Below are positions 61,401 to 64,000 of a stretch of 64,000 bases of DNA, piece after piece. How positions within the stretch are numbered: the stretch's first letter is position 1; the number at the start of each line of letters is the position of its first letter. Both the position numbers and the translations under genes were made by a program. The DNA is from Manis javanica. Its lineage: Eukaryota > Chordata > Mammalia > Pholidota > Manidae. The stretch spans positions 41,538,001-41,602,000 of the forward strand of contig NC_133167.1 of NCBI RefSeq assembly GCF_040802235.1. The letters are read 5' to 3'. The notes beneath the pieces are model-generated. The model did not search any database. It worked only from the letters and a program-made list of their open reading frames with translations, and had not been told where the DNA came from.

Positions 61401-63179
61401 TCTCTTAGTCCAACCATGTCATTATTTCAGCTGCTACAGAGGTAGTGAATTCTAGTAAATTTATGATTCCTGTTCCAGGGCAAGGGATGTAAAAAAGTCT
61501 TCTTGAGATTTGCATGTCGGCACTTAGGAAGTTTAAACAATATATGTAAATTCCTCTAGTTTTTGTTCAGGTGATTTAGAACCCAGATGGTTCTAAGTGT
61601 CTCAAATCATTGGAGAGATTGTTCTCTTAAGGATTAACATTTATGAGATTAAGTATCAAAAAGGTTTTAACAATTGGTCTTCTGGGGACTAAAGCAAAAC
61701 AAAAAAAACTATGCACACAAAGTATCCAGTTGGAGATGACCTAAAGATTCCCTACAGAGGTTCAACTGATTAAATAAGCACCTACCAAGTTCAAAGAATA
61801 GTTCCTGGCATATAGTTAACACTACATAAATGGTAGCTGTTTTCAGTACTGAACTACATATACTATGACTATAAAAATTATTACTATACTCAACTCTTGG
61901 CTGCAGGACAAACCAGTTAGTTTTTCTACTCCTCACATGAGCGATGTCAGTGTAGTGCTCACGTTGTCTTCAAGTTGTCCACTTTTCAGGTAGAGGGATG
62001 AAAGCTATTCAGGTCTAAATCTGGTTTGAACATTGTGTTTCCCAGGGAATAAATTCAGGGCATGTTAAAACTTTTGACAGACTTGGGTTTGTCAGTGTCC
62101 TAAAATCTCTTTCCCACTGTTTAAAAATACCAGAGTATGTCCAGAACCAGAAAGGGTGTCAGCTCTAATTGAGCATAGATCCCAGTGACCTTGATATTGT
62201 GGTCACAACTGAATAATGTGGGTGGATATCAGGTTGTAGTAGAGTTGGGTGGGCAGGTGAAAAGGTGCAGAGGATGAGTATGGATGGGAGGCAAGAGATG
62301 GGTAAGTAGAAGATAATATAGGGCCAGGGATGTGCATTTTTAACTGGTTTAAACTTTTAAAAATTGGTACACACATTTTTAATTGGTATAATTAGTAAAG
62401 TCAAGTTTGCCTTTTCCCAAATTGGTAGGGAATTGAAAAAGGAGACATTTTCATTAAACAGAGAACATTTTAAATGATAATACAGATCTTACAGAGAAGA
62501 GGCTGAAGACACTAGAGAGAAAAGTGTAAGGTTCCTGAAAGGAAGGATTGGGATACAGAGAATGGGTAGAGGTACCACATTTTGATGGATGGATGGATAC
62601 ATTTTCTTTTCTAATGGCAAGAAGGGAGAAAAGTATGGGTGTACCTACAGGTAAGTTAGAAATTCTGGTGTTGGAAAGTGGAGGCAGTTCTTGGCCTAAT
62701 ACTTTGATCTCTGTGAAAAGTCCAGGTCATGAGCTGAGAATGGGACAGAGGAGGGAGGTCAGAGATTTGTTGGACAGGACAATGTTTTAAATAGTCTTCA
62801 AGAATTCTCAGAGTGGGAAAATGGGCTGCCTAGAGAGCTGTAATAGAAGCACCAACTATTGCTCAGGAAGTATGACCCTCAAGCAAATTGTTTAACTTCT
62901 CTAAACCTTAGTTCTCTCATCTGTCAAACAGGGACCAATCTAAGCCAGGCCCCTAACAACAATAAATTGAGTTGTTTTTTTTTTGGTTGTAGCTACCAAG
63001 AAAGCTGGCTTCTTTTAGTGTCGCAGATGGGACAGTACCATGTAGGAGTTCAAAGCAATGTTTAATATACAGTTTAAAATATCCAAGTTGTTCTTTCATG
63101 TGTAATCTCTCTCTCCAGAGTGTTAATTTGACTAAATTGGTTATATTAAGCAACACAGTTAAATTCACCTAATTTGTGA
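61401..63179. other. ASNSD1-ANKAR intergenic region
   Basis: Holds a MIR tail at about 61765-61835 (gttcctggcatatagttaac), a MIR fragment at 62860-62945 and a GGAT repeat near 62584-62600. The short stretch agtcaagtttgccttttccc at 62400 also occurs inside the ASNSD1 exon at about 63467. No other gene seen. Confidence 0.5.
62860..62945 (+). mobile_element. MIR fragment, sense
   Basis: gaccctcaagcaaattgttt, aacttctctaaaccttagtt, ctcatctgtcaaacaggga: MIR core, diverged. Confidence 0.7.
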
Positions 63180-63254
63180 ATTTTACAATGTTAAAACAGA
63201 CAGTGTTTTATTTTTATATAATCATCATTCAGTAAATGTGACATTGTGAAATAA
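63180..63254 (-). promoter_or_regulatory. ASNSD1: ASNSD1 3' UTR with candidate poly(A) signal
   Basis: About 40 nt past the stop codon the minus strand shows AATAAA (plus-strand TTTATT near 63208-63213) in an A/T-rich setting. This is a good candidate polyadenylation signal and would make the 3' UTR very short. Other AATAAA-like hexamers lie further downstream, so the real end is not certain. Confidence 0.45.
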
Positions 63255-63540
63255 TTATGTTTCAATTTCCTTTTCAATAGAAAGGTTTTCTAAGGAAATG
63301 ACTTGGAGCCTTCCACATTTATCAGATGCCTTTTCATTATTATTCTCCATTTTTGCAATTCTGGATCCAAACTGCATGGCCCGTTTTGGCAGAAGAGCAG
63401 AGGCTGTCAGACCAAGTTCCATTGCTGCAAGACGCAAAATTAGTTTTTCACCAATTCCACGGGGTAAAGTCAAGTTTGCCTTTTCCCAGATTGGTAGGGA
63501 ATTTAGAAAGGAGACAACATTTTCATCCAGAAAAGGAAAT
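63255..63540 (-). CDS. ASNSD1: ASNSD1 last coding exon (C terminus)
   Basis: A minus-strand frame opens after the acceptor CTATTTTAG and ends at a TAA (63255-63257). It encodes about 94 residues, [20 protein letters not shown] at the start and ending [10 protein letters not shown], which is the C terminus of asparagine synthetase domain containing 1 (human about 643 aa, from memory). The (R)FPFLDE motif is the ASNSD1 version of the RYPFLD motif of asparagine synthetase B domains. The rest of the gene lies to the right. This gene points the same way as ANKAR and ends about 3 kb upstream of its promoter. The enzyme family makes asparagine from aspartate, but activity of ASNSD1 itself is unclear. 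Confidence 0.95.
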
Positions 63541-64000
63541 CTAAAATAGATAAATATAAATATAGCCACTATAACAAAATAAGATCAATCTATTATTTCT
63601 CTTGTATTTTATTCAATATGTTAAAATTAAAAGTATAAAAATTTCTGAGGACATTATTTTTCTCAAAAATATTCTAGTTATTACACAATTTTACAGCTAA
63701 AATTTGATCACATTTAAAAAGTATTTCATAACTAATTCATAACAAGACTAATTCTAATACATACGCTACATAATAACTTGTTTCAATAAATAAATAAATT
63801 AGGCCAATGATGTCAAGAAATAATTTCAAATTGTTTCACAAAATGTCTTTGGGAAGCCTTGAAAACAGACATGGTCTTAAGTCAATTATTCAGTCTGTGT
63901 CTGCTCTTTATCATGTCTAAAGAAATTGAACTTTAGAGATAGTAAATCAAGGGCTCTACAATCCTGAACTTGTTAAACACTTACTTACGGTAAAACTTAT
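63541..64000. other. ASNSD1 intron upstream of the last exon
   Basis: AT-rich, no repeat recognised. A donor-like minus-strand ACC|GTAAGTAAG at about 63988 might mark the end of the previous exon, but too little sequence remains, and its phase does not clearly fit the codon split at the last exon. Confidence 0.45.

Noticed and set aside
63980-64000. Possible ASNSD1 exon end at the right edge
   Set aside because: A donor-like GTAAGTAAG is present on the minus strand, but only 12 bases of would-be exon remain and the phase does not clearly fit the last exon.

Overview
This is nuclear DNA of a placental mammal. It is AT-rich, with long introns, phased splice junctions, CpG islands, ancient MIR, L2, MER5A, MER20 and Tigger1 copies, and younger L1 and ERV insertions. 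I recognise two protein genes, both on the minus strand. ASNSD1 ends at the right edge (final coding exon 63255-63540). ANKAR (ankyrin and armadillo repeat containing) fills nearly everything else, from a CpG-island promoter near 60 kb, through 16 coding exons, and off the left edge. Read from the right, the order ASNSD1 then ANKAR in the same direction matches the conserved mammalian arrangement (human 2q32.2, from memory).

The 16 ANKAR exons give a continuous open frame of 3423 nt (1141 codons), and every intron phase agrees. About 290 C-terminal codons lie beyond position 1 (human ANKAR is about 1434 aa, from memory). The N-terminal third has no motif I can name. It is followed by ankyrin repeats (exons at 38.2-28.3 kb) and an armadillo-repeat block (25.6 kb to the left edge).

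Region by region: 1-6 kb holds five 3' exons in the window, an antisense L2 end and one copy of a recent 362-bp duplication. 6-19.8 kb is one long intron with the second duplication copy, an antisense L1 3' half (8.2-10.5 kb), a sense L1 (11.6-18.0 kb) carrying a nested composite insertion that ends in ERV sequence (resembling MER34), and an 83-bp tandem duplication. 19.8-32 kb has five exons, an L2 and a second ERV-derived poly(A)-tailed insertion (29.4-30.3 kb). 32-39 kb has three solo LTRs of one family within 1.7 kb, a MER20, two antisense L2 ends and a 63-bp poly(A) mini-insertion. 39-47 kb has a Tigger1 transposon and the exons encoding residues about 346-496. 49-57.6 kb is the largest N-terminal intron, with an isolated CpG-rich block. 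57.6-60.3 kb holds the start-codon exon and the promoter.

No lineage-specific SINE (Alu, B1, carnivore CAN, Bov-tA, equine ERE) is visible in 64 kb. With the type of L1 5' end seen here this points to a SINE-poor laurasiatherian; a pangolin is one possibility, at low confidence. I found no previously undescribed gene system. The most interesting signals concern retroelement mechanism (ERV sequence mobilised with L1-type hallmarks), the clustered solo LTRs and the very recent local duplication.
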